DNA from: UBA4656 sp002405525
Lineage (GTDB): Bacteria > Pseudomonadota > Gammaproteobacteria > Xanthomonadales > Ahniellaceae
Length of the DNA stretch: 54,316 bases
Assembly (NCBI GenBank): GCA_036723735.1
Contig: DAIMGT010000017.1
Span: forward strand, 1-54,316
Direction: 5' to 3'
A program made the position numbers and the translations under genes. The notes under the pieces were generated by a model, which saw nothing but the letters and a program-made list of their open reading frames with translations, was not told the DNA's origin and did no database searches. Below are positions 17,731 to 25,472 of this stretch, one piece after another (positions within the stretch are counted from its first letter, which is position 1; the number at the start of each line of letters is the position of its first letter).

Positions 17731-18950
17731 ACGCCAAGCCATTCTCGCTCGCCGACCACCGCCCGGGCCGCATCGGCCAGGCGATCCTGGACCTGCTGAT
17801 GCGCCGCATCGTGCCCGCTCTGTTCGGGCTGCTGCGCGGAATCGCCCCGGTGTTCCGGGTGCCGTTCACCCACGTCACCCTGGTCACGCGATTCGACGAC
17901 GTGCAGGAGATCTGCTCGCGCCACGACGAATTCCCCGTGCCCTATCAGCGCATGGTCGACCACCTCGACTGGGTGCCGACCTTCCTGCTGGCGATGAAGG
18001 ACACGCCCGAGTACCGGCAGACCCTGGCCCAGGTGCACGCCCTTTGGCGCCATGAAGACCTGCCGCGCGTCCGCGCGATCGCCAAGGAGGCCAGCGAGGC
18101 GGCGCTGGACCGCGCAGGCGGGCGCATCGACGCGATCCACGACCTGATGTTGCCGGTGACCTTGGCGGTGATCGAGCGCTACTACGGCATCCCGGTCAAG
18201 GCCGCCGACATCGCGCCGTTCCGCGACGGCGCGATGTACATCGCGGGATACCTGTTCGGCCCGCAGCCCCTGTCGCCGGAGAAGATCGCGACCGCGAAGC
18301 AGGCGATCGCCGGCGTTTGGAAAGTGATCGACGAGGCGATCGCCGCCGCGCGCGCCAACCCGCTGCCGGAAGACACCATCATCGGGCGCTGCCATGCGCT
18401 GAAGATCACCGACGACGCGCACCTGCGCTCCTACCTGATGGGCATGATCGTCGGCTACCTGCCGACCAACACCAATGCCAACGGCCACGTGCTCGATGTG
18501 GTGATGAACGAGCCGGCGGCGCTGGATGCAGCGCTGCAGGCGGCGGCCGCGACGGATTACGACGCCATCCTGCGCGTGGTCCACGAGGCCCTGCGCATGA
18601 ACTACATCCTGCCCGGCCTGTGGCGCACCACGTCCGAGCCGCGGGTGATCGGCGTCGGCACCACGCGCGAGCGCACGATCGAGGCCGGGCGCCTGATCTA
18701 CATCTCGTTCATGGCCGCGATGATGGACCCGCGCCGCATCGCCGACCCGAAGCGCTTCGACCCGAACCGCTCGGAGGACGTCTACATGGTCTACGGCTAC
18801 CAGTTCCACTACTGCGTGGGCTGGGCGATCTCGGATGCGATGATGATGGAGATCTTCATGGCCATCATGCGTCGCCGGCCGCGCCAGCAGGGACCCCTGG
18901 TGATGAACGGCAACTTCCCCTGGAACCTCGTGCTCGAGTACGGGGCCTGA
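17727..18950 (+). CDS. Atypical cytochrome P450
   Basis: Heme-thiolate enzyme, 407 aa, no membrane anchor (soluble bacterial type). The K-helix motif E287-A-L-R290 and heme ligand C363 (YGYQFHYCVG) are present, but the heme loop differs from FGxGxHxCxG: Y for F and Q for the second G. The I-helix reads VGYLPTNTNAN, so the usual acid of (A/G)Gx(D/E)T is P246, leaving T247 without its acid partner. P450s lacking this pair are typically peroxide-driven or act on hydroperoxides (CYP152 and CYP74 types). Together with a lipase before and a peroxidase after, this suggests oxidised-lipid chemistry (inference). No ferredoxin or reductase gene is nearby. ATGA overlap with the patatin gene. Confidence 0.85.
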   Translation: MNAKPFSLADHRPGRIGQAILDLLMRRIVPALFGLLRGIAPVFRVPFTHVTLVTRFDDVQEICSRHDEFPVPYQRMVDHLDWVPTFLLAMKDTPEYRQTLAQVHALWRHEDLPRVRAIAKEASEAALDRAGGRIDAIHDLMLPVTLAVIERYYGIPVKAADIAPFRDGAMYIAGYLFGPQPLSPEKIATAKQAIAGVWKVIDEAIAAARANPLPEDTIIGRCHALKITDDAHLRSYLMGMIVGYLPTNTNANGHVLDVVMNEPAALDAALQAAAATDYDAILRVVHEALRMNYILPGLWRTTSEPRVIGVGTTRERTIEAGRLIYISFMAAMMDPRRIADPKRFDPNRSEDVYMVYGYQFHYCVGWAISDAMMMEIFMAIMRRRPRQQGPLVMNGNFPWNLVLEYGA

Positions 18951-18953
18951 GCC

Positions 18954-19604
18954 ATGACCTTCATGCAGCAGTCGTTCGAAGGCAAGGCCACGCCGATGAC
19001 GGTGATCACGCCGGTGCGCCCGATCTTCCGGCCGCTGGTGTGGGCGATCCTCGCCGTGTTCCGCCGTCTGAGGCTCGGCGTGGTCAAGGAACTGGCCTTC
19101 ATTCACTTCGCGCGCTGGCTGCTGGTCAAGCGCGGGCGCTTGCCGCAGCTCTCGACGCGGCAGCCGGTCGAGCGGCTGGACGACGACTGGTTCGTGTTCA
19201 CCACCAACTTCAACGGCCCCTGGGACCAGTACATCGACGCCTTCGGCATGGTGGCCGGGGTGCGCGGCGGGCTGGACTGGCTGTGGTGGACATCGCGCGG
19301 CTTTCCCGGCGCGTGGCCGATGCGGCCGTTCAAGCGCTACATCCGCTACTTCGAGTATCCGCTGGACCTCTACTACAACGCCTATCCGGGCGCCTCGGTG
19401 CGCGACATCGCCTGCGCGCTGGAACTCTCGTCGCGGCTCGACGCTTTCCTCGCCGCCACGCCGGACGGCGAGGACGCGACCGCTTTCGCGCGGCGCTGGC
19501 GCGTCTTCCTCGATGCGGTCGCCCCGACCCTGGGCGACACCGGCGCGCAGTTGCAGGAGATCCCGTCGCCGCACAGCAAGGCGCCGCTGGAGTTGCGCTC
19601 GTGA
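18954..19604 (+). CDS. Operon protein of unknown function, paralog of next gene (upstream member)
   Basis: 216 aa, no named family recognised. After a basic/hydrophobic N-terminus (VRPIFRPLVWAILAVFRRLRLG), the core reads LAFIHFARWLLV, WFVFTTNFNGPWDQYIDAF, DWLWWTSRGFPG, FKRYIRYFEYPLDLYYNAYPGASVRDIACALELSSRLDAF. The same order of blocks occurs in the next gene: a histidine-arginine strand, a DG/NG-x-x-D-x-[YF]-[IL]-D segment, a W[TG]-x-x-G-[FY]-P turn, a [FK]-x-RYI helix, and a Y-x-A-[FY]-P-A-S-V helix. The pattern of alternating strands and helices suggests a ferredoxin-like domain. It lies 3 nt after the P450 and overlaps the next gene at GTGA, so it is clearly part of the operon. Confidence 0.75.
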   Translation: MTFMQQSFEGKATPMTVITPVRPIFRPLVWAILAVFRRLRLGVVKELAFIHFARWLLVKRGRLPQLSTRQPVERLDDDWFVFTTNFNGPWDQYIDAFGMVAGVRGGLDWLWWTSRGFPGAWPMRPFKRYIRYFEYPLDLYYNAYPGASVRDIACALELSSRLDAFLAATPDGEDATAFARRWRVFLDAVAPTLGDTGAQLQEIPSPHSKAPLELRS

Positions 19605-20188
19605 GCCGCGTGCCCGCGCCGCATTCGTTCCTCACCGCGCTGTCGCCGATCGACCGCCAGGACGACGCCGCCGGCGCGCGACTGGCCGCGATCCGCGCCG
19701 CGCTCGCCGCGCACACGCAGTACGGCAGTCCGTTCCGCGAGTGCCCCGGCGCCCACATGGTGCGCATGCAGGTGATCGACGCGCTCAAGCCCGCGATGGG
19801 CGACACCTCGGGCGTGCACCTGCGCTCGGCTTGGCTGCTGTGCGTGGCTGAGCTCGACGGCGGCGTGGACGACTTCCTCGATGCGCTGTACCGCACGGAT
19901 CCGGAATTCGTGCATGCGACCTGGGGGCAGTGCACGGGCTACCCGCCCTATCGCGGGGCGGTGTTCCTGCGCCGCTACATCGCGCGCTGCCGGATGGGCG
20001 GCGAGCTGCCCTACGCGGCGTTTCCCGCCAGCGTGGCGCAGGTGCAGGCCGCGATCGCGCGCAAGGAATGCCTCGGGGCGCTCGCCGCCGCGACCCAGCG
20101 CCTCGACGATGCCGCGGCGCAGGCGGCATTCCGCGCCGCGCGCGGCGAGCTCGAGCGTCCCACGGCCACGCGCCCGGGAGGCCTCTGA
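19601..20188 (+). CDS. Operon protein of unknown function, paralog of previous gene (downstream member)
   Basis: 195 aa from GTG 19601, which overlaps the preceding TGA (GTGA). Core blocks: HMVRMQVIDALKP, WLLCVAELDGGVDDFLDALYRTDPEFVHATWGQCTGYP, FLRRYIARCRMGGELPYAAFPASVAQVQAAIARKECLGALAAAT. They align block for block with the previous gene, for example RRYIARC with KRYIRYF and YAAFPASVAQVQAAI with YNAYPGASVRDIACAL. The two are therefore probably ancient tandem paralogs and may form a heterodimer. DyP peroxidases are themselves built of two ferredoxin-like halves, which makes a structural relation to the next gene product worth testing. No function is known to me. The DyP gene starts 2 nt downstream. 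Confidence 0.75.
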   Translation: MSRVPAPHSFLTALSPIDRQDDAAGARLAAIRAALAAHTQYGSPFRECPGAHMVRMQVIDALKPAMGDTSGVHLRSAWLLCVAELDGGVDDFLDALYRTDPEFVHATWGQCTGYPPYRGAVFLRRYIARCRMGGELPYAAFPASVAQVQAAIARKECLGALAAATQRLDDAAAQAAFRAARGELERPTATRPGGL

Positions 20189-20190
20189 CC

Positions 20191-21624
20191 ATGGCCGCAC
20201 CCGTGCTCGACCTGACCGACATCCAGGCCCAGTTCGGCGGCTTCGACCGGCACTGGCCGGTCGGCCGCTTCTGGTACCTGCGCTGGGACACGCCCGACGC
20301 CGGCCGCGCCCTGCTGGCGCGTCTGCCGCCGCTGGCGCACTGCCTGCACCTCGACGATTCCGACACCACGATCGCAGTCAACGTGGCCTTCACCCATCGC
20401 GGGCTGGCCGCGCTCGGCCTCGATCCCACGATGCTGGACTCCTTCCCCGAGGATTTCCGCCAGGGCATGCGCGCGCGCGCGCCGCTCAACGGCGACACCG
20501 GGCCCAACGACCCGCAGGGCTGGGACGACGCGTGGCAGGGCGGTGGCGTGCACGGCTGGGTCGGCGCCTATGCGCGCAGCGCGCGGGCGTTGGGGGACTT
20601 TGCGCGCGACTTCGAGGCCTGGCTGTCGGCGACGCCGCACCTGGTGCGCGCGGGCGGCGAGGACGTGTCGCGCTTCTACGCCGATCCCGCGCGGCCGATG
20701 CACATCGACGACCCGGCCTCCAACCCGACCCGGCCGGTGGTGCTGGAGCACTTCGGCTTCCGCGACGGCGTGAGCAACCCGCCGGTCGCCGGCATGCCGC
20801 AGGATGGCCCGGCCACCGGGATCGGGATGCTGAACAAGGACGGCTCCTGGTCGCCGCTGCCGGCCGGTGAATTCCTGCTCGGCCAGGTCGACGTGGATGG
20901 CGAGGTGCCGCCCGGGCCGCAGCCCGAGGCGCTGGCGCGCAACGGCTCGTTCATGGTGCTGCGCAAGCTGGCGCAGGACGTCGATGGATTCCGGGCCTAC
21001 GTCGCGGGCGTCGCGGCCAGCGCCGGCATCGGGGCCGACGCGCTCGCCGCGCGCTTCTTCGGTCGCCATCGCGACGGCACGCCGCTGGCCGATCCGTCCA
21101 CCCTCAACGGCTTCACCTTCGGCGACGATCCGCAGGGGCGGCGCTGCCCGCTGGGCGCCCACCTGCGGCGCGCCAACCCGCGCGACAGCATGGGTTTCGG
21201 CACCGTGCTGGTGGATCGCCACCGCATCCTGCGCAACGGCATCACCTACGGCCGTCCGGTGCCGCACGGCGTGCCGCAGGCGGCGGTCAACGGCGACGCC
21301 GGCCAAGGCCTGATGTTCATCGCCTTCAACACCTCGTTCGCCGGCCAATTCGAGTTCGTGACCCAGCAGTGGCTCAACTTCGGCAACGACCAGAACCAGG
21401 GCAACGACCGCGACCCGGTGGTCGGTGTGCAGGTGCCGCCGGCGCGGTTCGTGGTGCCCGGCGACGGGCTGCGCCCGACCGTGGTCTGCGCCGGGCTTCC
21501 GCAGTTCGTGCGCCTGCGCGGCGGGGACTACTTCTTCCTGCCGGGCATCGCGGCGGTGGCGGCGCTGGCCGCCGGTGCACCGCGCGGGCCTTCGCCGGCT
21601 GACAGTTCCGACGCCGCGCAGTAG
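20191..21624 (+). CDS. DyP-type heme peroxidase
   Basis: Dye-decolourising-type peroxidase using hydrogen peroxide, 477 aa. The distal GxxDG motif is G189-F-R-D192-G193 (HFGFRDGVSNPP); the proximal heme histidine is H324 in GAHLRRANPRD; the C-terminal GGDYFFLPG is also typical. Neither a Tat nor a Sec signal is present, so it is cytoplasmic, unlike EfeB. Its length and loops place it near the long, class C/D-like forms (tentative). GGGAGG precedes the ATG at 20191. It is the last gene of the patatin-P450 operon; a promoter for the next gene overlaps its 3' end. Confidence 0.93.
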   Translation: MAAPVLDLTDIQAQFGGFDRHWPVGRFWYLRWDTPDAGRALLARLPPLAHCLHLDDSDTTIAVNVAFTHRGLAALGLDPTMLDSFPEDFRQGMRARAPLNGDTGPNDPQGWDDAWQGGGVHGWVGAYARSARALGDFARDFEAWLSATPHLVRAGGEDVSRFYADPARPMHIDDPASNPTRPVVLEHFGFRDGVSNPPVAGMPQDGPATGIGMLNKDGSWSPLPAGEFLLGQVDVDGEVPPGPQPEALARNGSFMVLRKLAQDVDGFRAYVAGVAASAGIGADALAARFFGRHRDGTPLADPSTLNGFTFGDDPQGRRCPLGAHLRRANPRDSMGFGTVLVDRHRILRNGITYGRPVPHGVPQAAVNGDAGQGLMFIAFNTSFAGQFEFVTQQWLNFGNDQNQGNDRDPVVGVQVPPARFVVPGDGLRPTVVCAGLPQFVRLRGGDYFFLPGIAAVAALAAGAPRGPSPADSSDAAQ

Positions 21625-21627
21625 AGT
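21599..21627 (+). promoter_or_regulatory. Predicted promoter of the diguanylate cyclase gene
   Basis: CTGACA (21599-21604), 17-bp spacer, TAGAGT (21622-21627), straddling the DyP stop codon. It would give a leader of about 85 nt before ATG 21718. Confidence 0.4.
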
Positions 21628-21717
21628 GGTGGGCTTGCGGCCTCGCGACCCGCGCGGGGCGTCCGCACGCAGGTGCCCATCGTGTCCGCCAGCCGGCCGC
21701 CGCCCGTACGAAGGTTC

Positions 21718-23451
21718 ATGTCCTGCCGCTTCGCCGGGCTGCTGCTGGGGGCGCTCGCGCTGCTGTCGGCGCCGGGCGCGCCGCGCGCGCAGGGCCCGGT
21801 GCTGGAGGTAGACGCGTCCTTCCGCAGCACCGACCTGCTGCCGCACCTGCTGTTGCTGCAGGATCGCAGTCGGGAACTGGGCATCGCGGAGGTTCGTGCC
21901 GCCGACGCCGCGGGCCGCCTGCAGCGCGCGCACGAGTCGCAGCGCGGGCTGGGCTTCGACGAATCCGCCTGGTGGGCACGCGCGACCCTGCGCAACACCA
22001 GTGCGCGTCCGCTGCGACTGGTCGTGCGGCACGACTACCCGCTCACCGACCATTTCGACCTGTGGACCGACGACGGCGCGGGCGGCAGCCAGCACGTGGC
22101 CACCGGCGACCTGCTGCCGTTCGGTTCGCGGCCGATCCGACACCACGAGTTCCTGGTGCCGATCGACCTGCCGGCCGGCGCCGAGCAGCGCATCTACGTG
22201 CGCCTGCAGACCGAAGGCTCGCTCAACCTCGGCCTGTCCTTGCACGCCGCCGACCGGTTGCTGGAGGAGATCGCCGGTGCGCAGCTCATGTGGGGCGGCT
22301 TCTACGGCAGCATCGCCCTGCTGGCCCTGGCGGCGCTGCTGCTGTTCGTGCTGGTGCGCGACGCCGCTTTCGGCCACTACGCGGTTTACCTGGTGGCCTA
22401 CGGCTGCTACATGGCGGCCTACAATGGATTGTCCTTCCAGTATCTGTGGCCGGACAGTCCGCGCCTGGCGAGCCTCAGCCAGTTGATCCTGCTGCCGCTG
22501 GCGCTGTTCTTCCTGCTGCAGTTCTCTCGTGCCATCCTCGGCCTCGCCGAACTCGCGCCACGCATGGAGCGCCTCGCAATGGTGCTGCAGGGATTGCTGC
22601 TGGCCTGTATTCCGCTGGCCTTCGCAGCCTCCTACCGGGCGGCCATCCAGCCGCTGGCTGCGCTGACCCTGGCCACGATCGCGTTGCTGATCGTGGCCGC
22701 GATCCACGGCGTTGCGGCCGGTCGGGTGGCGGCGCGCTTCTACCTTTCGGGCCTCGGCGTGTTCCTGCTCGGGGTGCTGGTCTACATGTTCAAGACCTAC
22801 GGACTGCTGCCGCACAACGCCCTCACCCAGCATGGGTTCCAGGTCGGTTCGCTGGCCGAGTTCGTGCTGCTATCGGTGGCGCTCGGCGTCCGCATGAACG
22901 AACTCAAGCGCAGCGGCATCACCGACCCGCTGACCGGCCTCGGCAATCGCCGCCACTTCGATGAGCTGTTCGCCGCCGAGTTCGAGATCGCGCGCTCGCG
23001 GCGGCGGGACCTGGCGCTGCTGGTGGTCGACATCGACCGCTTCAAGCAGTTGAACGATTCGCGCGGCCACGCCGAAGGCGACCGCGCGCTCAGGGCGCTC
23101 GCCGGCATTCTGCAGCGCTGCGTGCGCAAGCCCGATCTCGCGTTCCGCTATGGCGGCGAGGAGTTCGTAGTGATGATGCCCGGTGCGGGCGCCGATGCCG
23201 CGATGTCGGTGGCTGAACAGTTGCGCGCGGCGGTAGAGGCCGACACCGTCGGCGGCGCCGGGTTGACGGTCAGCATCGGCGTGGCCGACATGGACGTCCG
23301 CTTCGCTGCCACCGCCGACGAACTGTTCCGCCGCGCCGATGCGGGGCTGTATGCGGCGAAGGCCGCCGGCCGCAACCGCGTGGTGCTGCGCCAGGCGGAT
23401 GCCGGCCGCCAGGCGCCGGGCGCCGCGGGCGCAGGCGTGCAGGCGTCCTGA
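21718..23451 (+). CDS. 7TM-sensor diguanylate cyclase
   Basis: Makes cyclic di-GMP from two GTP in response to a periplasmic signal. 577 aa from ATG 21718 (AAGG just upstream). A signal peptide is followed by a 7TMR-DISM extracellular domain (about 30-180; WARATLRNTSARPLRLVVRHDYP), seven transmembrane helices (about 190-395) and a GGDEF domain starting ITDPLTGLGNRRHFDE. The active-site motif is G479-G-E-E-F483 (RYGGEEF). The inhibitory site R470-x-x-D473 lies exactly five residues upstream, so product inhibition is expected. The ligand of the sensor is unknown; related DISM domains bind carbohydrates. Confidence 0.92.
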   Translation: MSCRFAGLLLGALALLSAPGAPRAQGPVLEVDASFRSTDLLPHLLLLQDRSRELGIAEVRAADAAGRLQRAHESQRGLGFDESAWWARATLRNTSARPLRLVVRHDYPLTDHFDLWTDDGAGGSQHVATGDLLPFGSRPIRHHEFLVPIDLPAGAEQRIYVRLQTEGSLNLGLSLHAADRLLEEIAGAQLMWGGFYGSIALLALAALLLFVLVRDAAFGHYAVYLVAYGCYMAAYNGLSFQYLWPDSPRLASLSQLILLPLALFFLLQFSRAILGLAELAPRMERLAMVLQGLLLACIPLAFAASYRAAIQPLAALTLATIALLIVAAIHGVAAGRVAARFYLSGLGVFLLGVLVYMFKTYGLLPHNALTQHGFQVGSLAEFVLLSVALGVRMNELKRSGITDPLTGLGNRRHFDELFAAEFEIARSRRRDLALLVVDIDRFKQLNDSRGHAEGDRALRALAGILQRCVRKPDLAFRYGGEEFVVMMPGAGADAAMSVAEQLRAAVEADTVGGAGLTVSIGVADMDVRFAATADELFRRADAGLYAAKAAGRNRVVLRQADAGRQAPGAAGAGVQAS

Positions 23452-23520
23452 ACGGTGCCGGCGCGCGTCCCCTCGATCCAGTTCGTCGCCGGCCGGTCCG
23501 CCGGTCGCTGAGGTCGGGCC

Positions 23521-25263
23521 ATGACCGACGCCCGAAGCGGTGCGACCGCTGCCCAGGCCGCGCCCCGCGGTGCGCCGCCGCCGCGCGGTTTCCTGCGCCA
23601 GATCCTGCGCCTGGCCGGCCCGTACTGGATCTCCGCGCGCCGACGCAAGGTGCGGGTGGCGGTGTTCGCCTTGCTGCTGCTGACCATGGCGCAGGTCGCG
23701 CTGTCTGTGTGGGGCAACTTCTGGAACCGCGAGCTGTTCGACGCGCTGGAGCAGAAGTCGGTGTCCGGCGTGCTGTTGCAGGTCGGCGTGTTCGCCCTGA
23801 TCCTGCTGGTGTCGATGGCGGTCACCGCCGCGCACCTGATGATCAAGCGCTGGCTGCAGCTCGACTGGCGGCGCTGGCTGACCGAGCGTCTGCTGCGGCG
23901 CTGGCTGGAGGATGGTCGCCACTTCCGGCTGCAGTTCGTCGCCGGCGAGCACGACAACCCGGATGCGCGCATCGCCGAGGACATCCGCATCGCCACCGAG
24001 AGCGCGATCGGACTCGGCCACACCCTGGTGTTCTCGCTGCTCAGCCTGTTTCTGTTCATCGACATCCTGTGGACCACATCGGGCACCCTGCGGGTGCCGG
24101 GCACCACGCTCGACGTGCCGGGATACATGGTGCCGCTGGCGTTCGTGTACGCGGTCGGCGGCGCGCTGCTCGGCTGGCTGTTCGGTCGCACCTTGGTGCG
24201 CTCCAGCGATGCGCTGCAGACCGCGGAGGCCAGCTTCCGCTACGGCCTGGCGCGGGTGCGCGAGCACGGCGAGGCCATCACCCTGGTGCACGGCGAGCCG
24301 CGCGAGCGGCGCGGCTCCGGCGTGCGCTTCGCCGATGTGGCGCGCGACTGGGACCGTCAGTCGTGGGCGCTGCTGGGGCTGGTGTCGTTCTCCACGGCGT
24401 ATGGCGCCCTGCTGCCGATCTTCCCGATCCTGGTCGCCGCGCCGCAGTACATCGCCGGCGCGATGACGCTCGGCGTGCTGATGCAGGCCGCACAGGCGTT
24501 CCAGCGCGTGACATCGGCGCTGTCATGGCCGGTGGACAACCTCGGCGAGATCGCGCGCTGCCGCACGTCCGCCGAGCGCGTGCTGTCGCTGTACAACGAC
24601 GTCGAGGCGCTGAACGGCGGCGCCGGCGAGGGCCCGCGCATCGAGCGCCGCGAGGCAATCGAGCCGCGGCTCGCAGTCGCCGACCTCACCGTTCACGACC
24701 CCGCGGGCCACGTGGTGCTCGAGCACTTCGCGGCCAACATCGAGCGCGGCGAGCGCGTGCTGTTGACCGGCGATCCCGCCGCGACCAGCAGCCTATTCAA
24801 GGCCATCGCCGGCCTGTGGCCCTGGGGTTCGGGCGTGGTCGAGCTGCCGCCACACGCGCGGATCGCCTTCATGCCGCAGCGGCCGTTCCTGCCCGCCGGA
24901 ACGCTGCGCGAGGCACTGTGCTATCCCGAGCCGCCGGAAGCCTGGGACCTGCCGGCGATCCGCTGGGCGCTGGAGTGCGCCGGCGTGGCCTGGATCGCGC
25001 CGCGGCTCGACGAGTCCGCGGACTGGGACGCCGTGCTGCCGCTGCGCGCGCGCCAGCGCCTGGGCTTCGCGCGGGTGCTGCTGCAACGTCCGAACTGGAT
25101 CGTGATGGAGGAGGCCAGCGACGCCTTCGATGCACGCGGCGAGCGCCTGATCCTCGACATGCTGCGCCACGAACTGCCGGACACCACCCTGGTGACGATC
25201 TCGTTCCATCCGGGTCTCGAGAAACTCCACGACCGCACGATCCACGTACGGCGCGCGCGCTGA
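23521..25263 (+). CDS. SbmA/BacA-like ABC transporter with degenerate ATPase
   Basis: 580 aa half-transporter of the ABC_membrane_2 (YddA/BacA/ABCD-like) type. The membrane domain contains WGNFWNRELFDALEQK, WRRWLTERLL, NPDARIAEDIR and AEASFRYGLARVREHGEAI. The ATPase keeps family context (SSLFKAIAGLWPWGSG, FMPQRPFLPAGTLREAL, ISFHPGLEKLHDR). However, its Walker A is GDPAATSS (417-424), lacking both later glycines and the lysine, and the signature is LPLRARQR instead of LSxGExQR. Walker B is IVMEEASDAFD with E for the first D. ATP hydrolysis is therefore doubtful. It could be a regulatory partner, a proton-driven carrier like SbmA itself, or a decaying gene, although the frame is intact. It is 69 bp after the cyclase gene. 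Confidence 0.85.
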   Translation: MTDARSGATAAQAAPRGAPPPRGFLRQILRLAGPYWISARRRKVRVAVFALLLLTMAQVALSVWGNFWNRELFDALEQKSVSGVLLQVGVFALILLVSMAVTAAHLMIKRWLQLDWRRWLTERLLRRWLEDGRHFRLQFVAGEHDNPDARIAEDIRIATESAIGLGHTLVFSLLSLFLFIDILWTTSGTLRVPGTTLDVPGYMVPLAFVYAVGGALLGWLFGRTLVRSSDALQTAEASFRYGLARVREHGEAITLVHGEPRERRGSGVRFADVARDWDRQSWALLGLVSFSTAYGALLPIFPILVAAPQYIAGAMTLGVLMQAAQAFQRVTSALSWPVDNLGEIARCRTSAERVLSLYNDVEALNGGAGEGPRIERREAIEPRLAVADLTVHDPAGHVVLEHFAANIERGERVLLTGDPAATSSLFKAIAGLWPWGSGVVELPPHARIAFMPQRPFLPAGTLREALCYPEPPEAWDLPAIRWALECAGVAWIAPRLDESADWDAVLPLRARQRLGFARVLLQRPNWIVMEEASDAFDARGERLILDMLRHELPDTTLVTISFHPGLEKLHDRTIHVRRAR

Positions 25264-25287
25264 GCCCGCGCCGTCCGGCAGCCCGGG

Positions 25288-25449
25288 GTAGGAGCGCGCG
25301 CGGCTCGCGGCGGCGGCATTCGTCTCGCGCGGCAAGGCCCCGATCTTGCGGTCGCGAGCTGCGCTCGCTCCCACAGGGAACCGGCATCGTGCGAGCGAGC
25401 ATCGTTGACGTGCAAGCGAGACTCTGTGGGAGCGAGCAGCGCTCGCGAC
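25288..25449. repeat. REP element cluster
   Basis: Three units: GTAGGAGCGCGCGCGGCTCGCGG at 25288-25310, GTCGCGAGCTGCGCTCGCTC at 25351 onward, and its inverted partner TGTGGGAGCGAGCAGCGCTC at 25425-25449. The last two form an inverted pair about 50 bp apart, the BIME arrangement. They fill the space between convergent genes. Confidence 0.7.
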
Positions 25450-25472
25450 ATCGGAACGCCGCGGCGCTCCGC

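Noticed and set aside
20011..22833. Open frame of 940 codons antisense to the DyP and cyclase genes
   Set aside because: Its composition is a reverse-complement shadow (H/R/Q/A-rich) with no motifs; the sense genes are certain.
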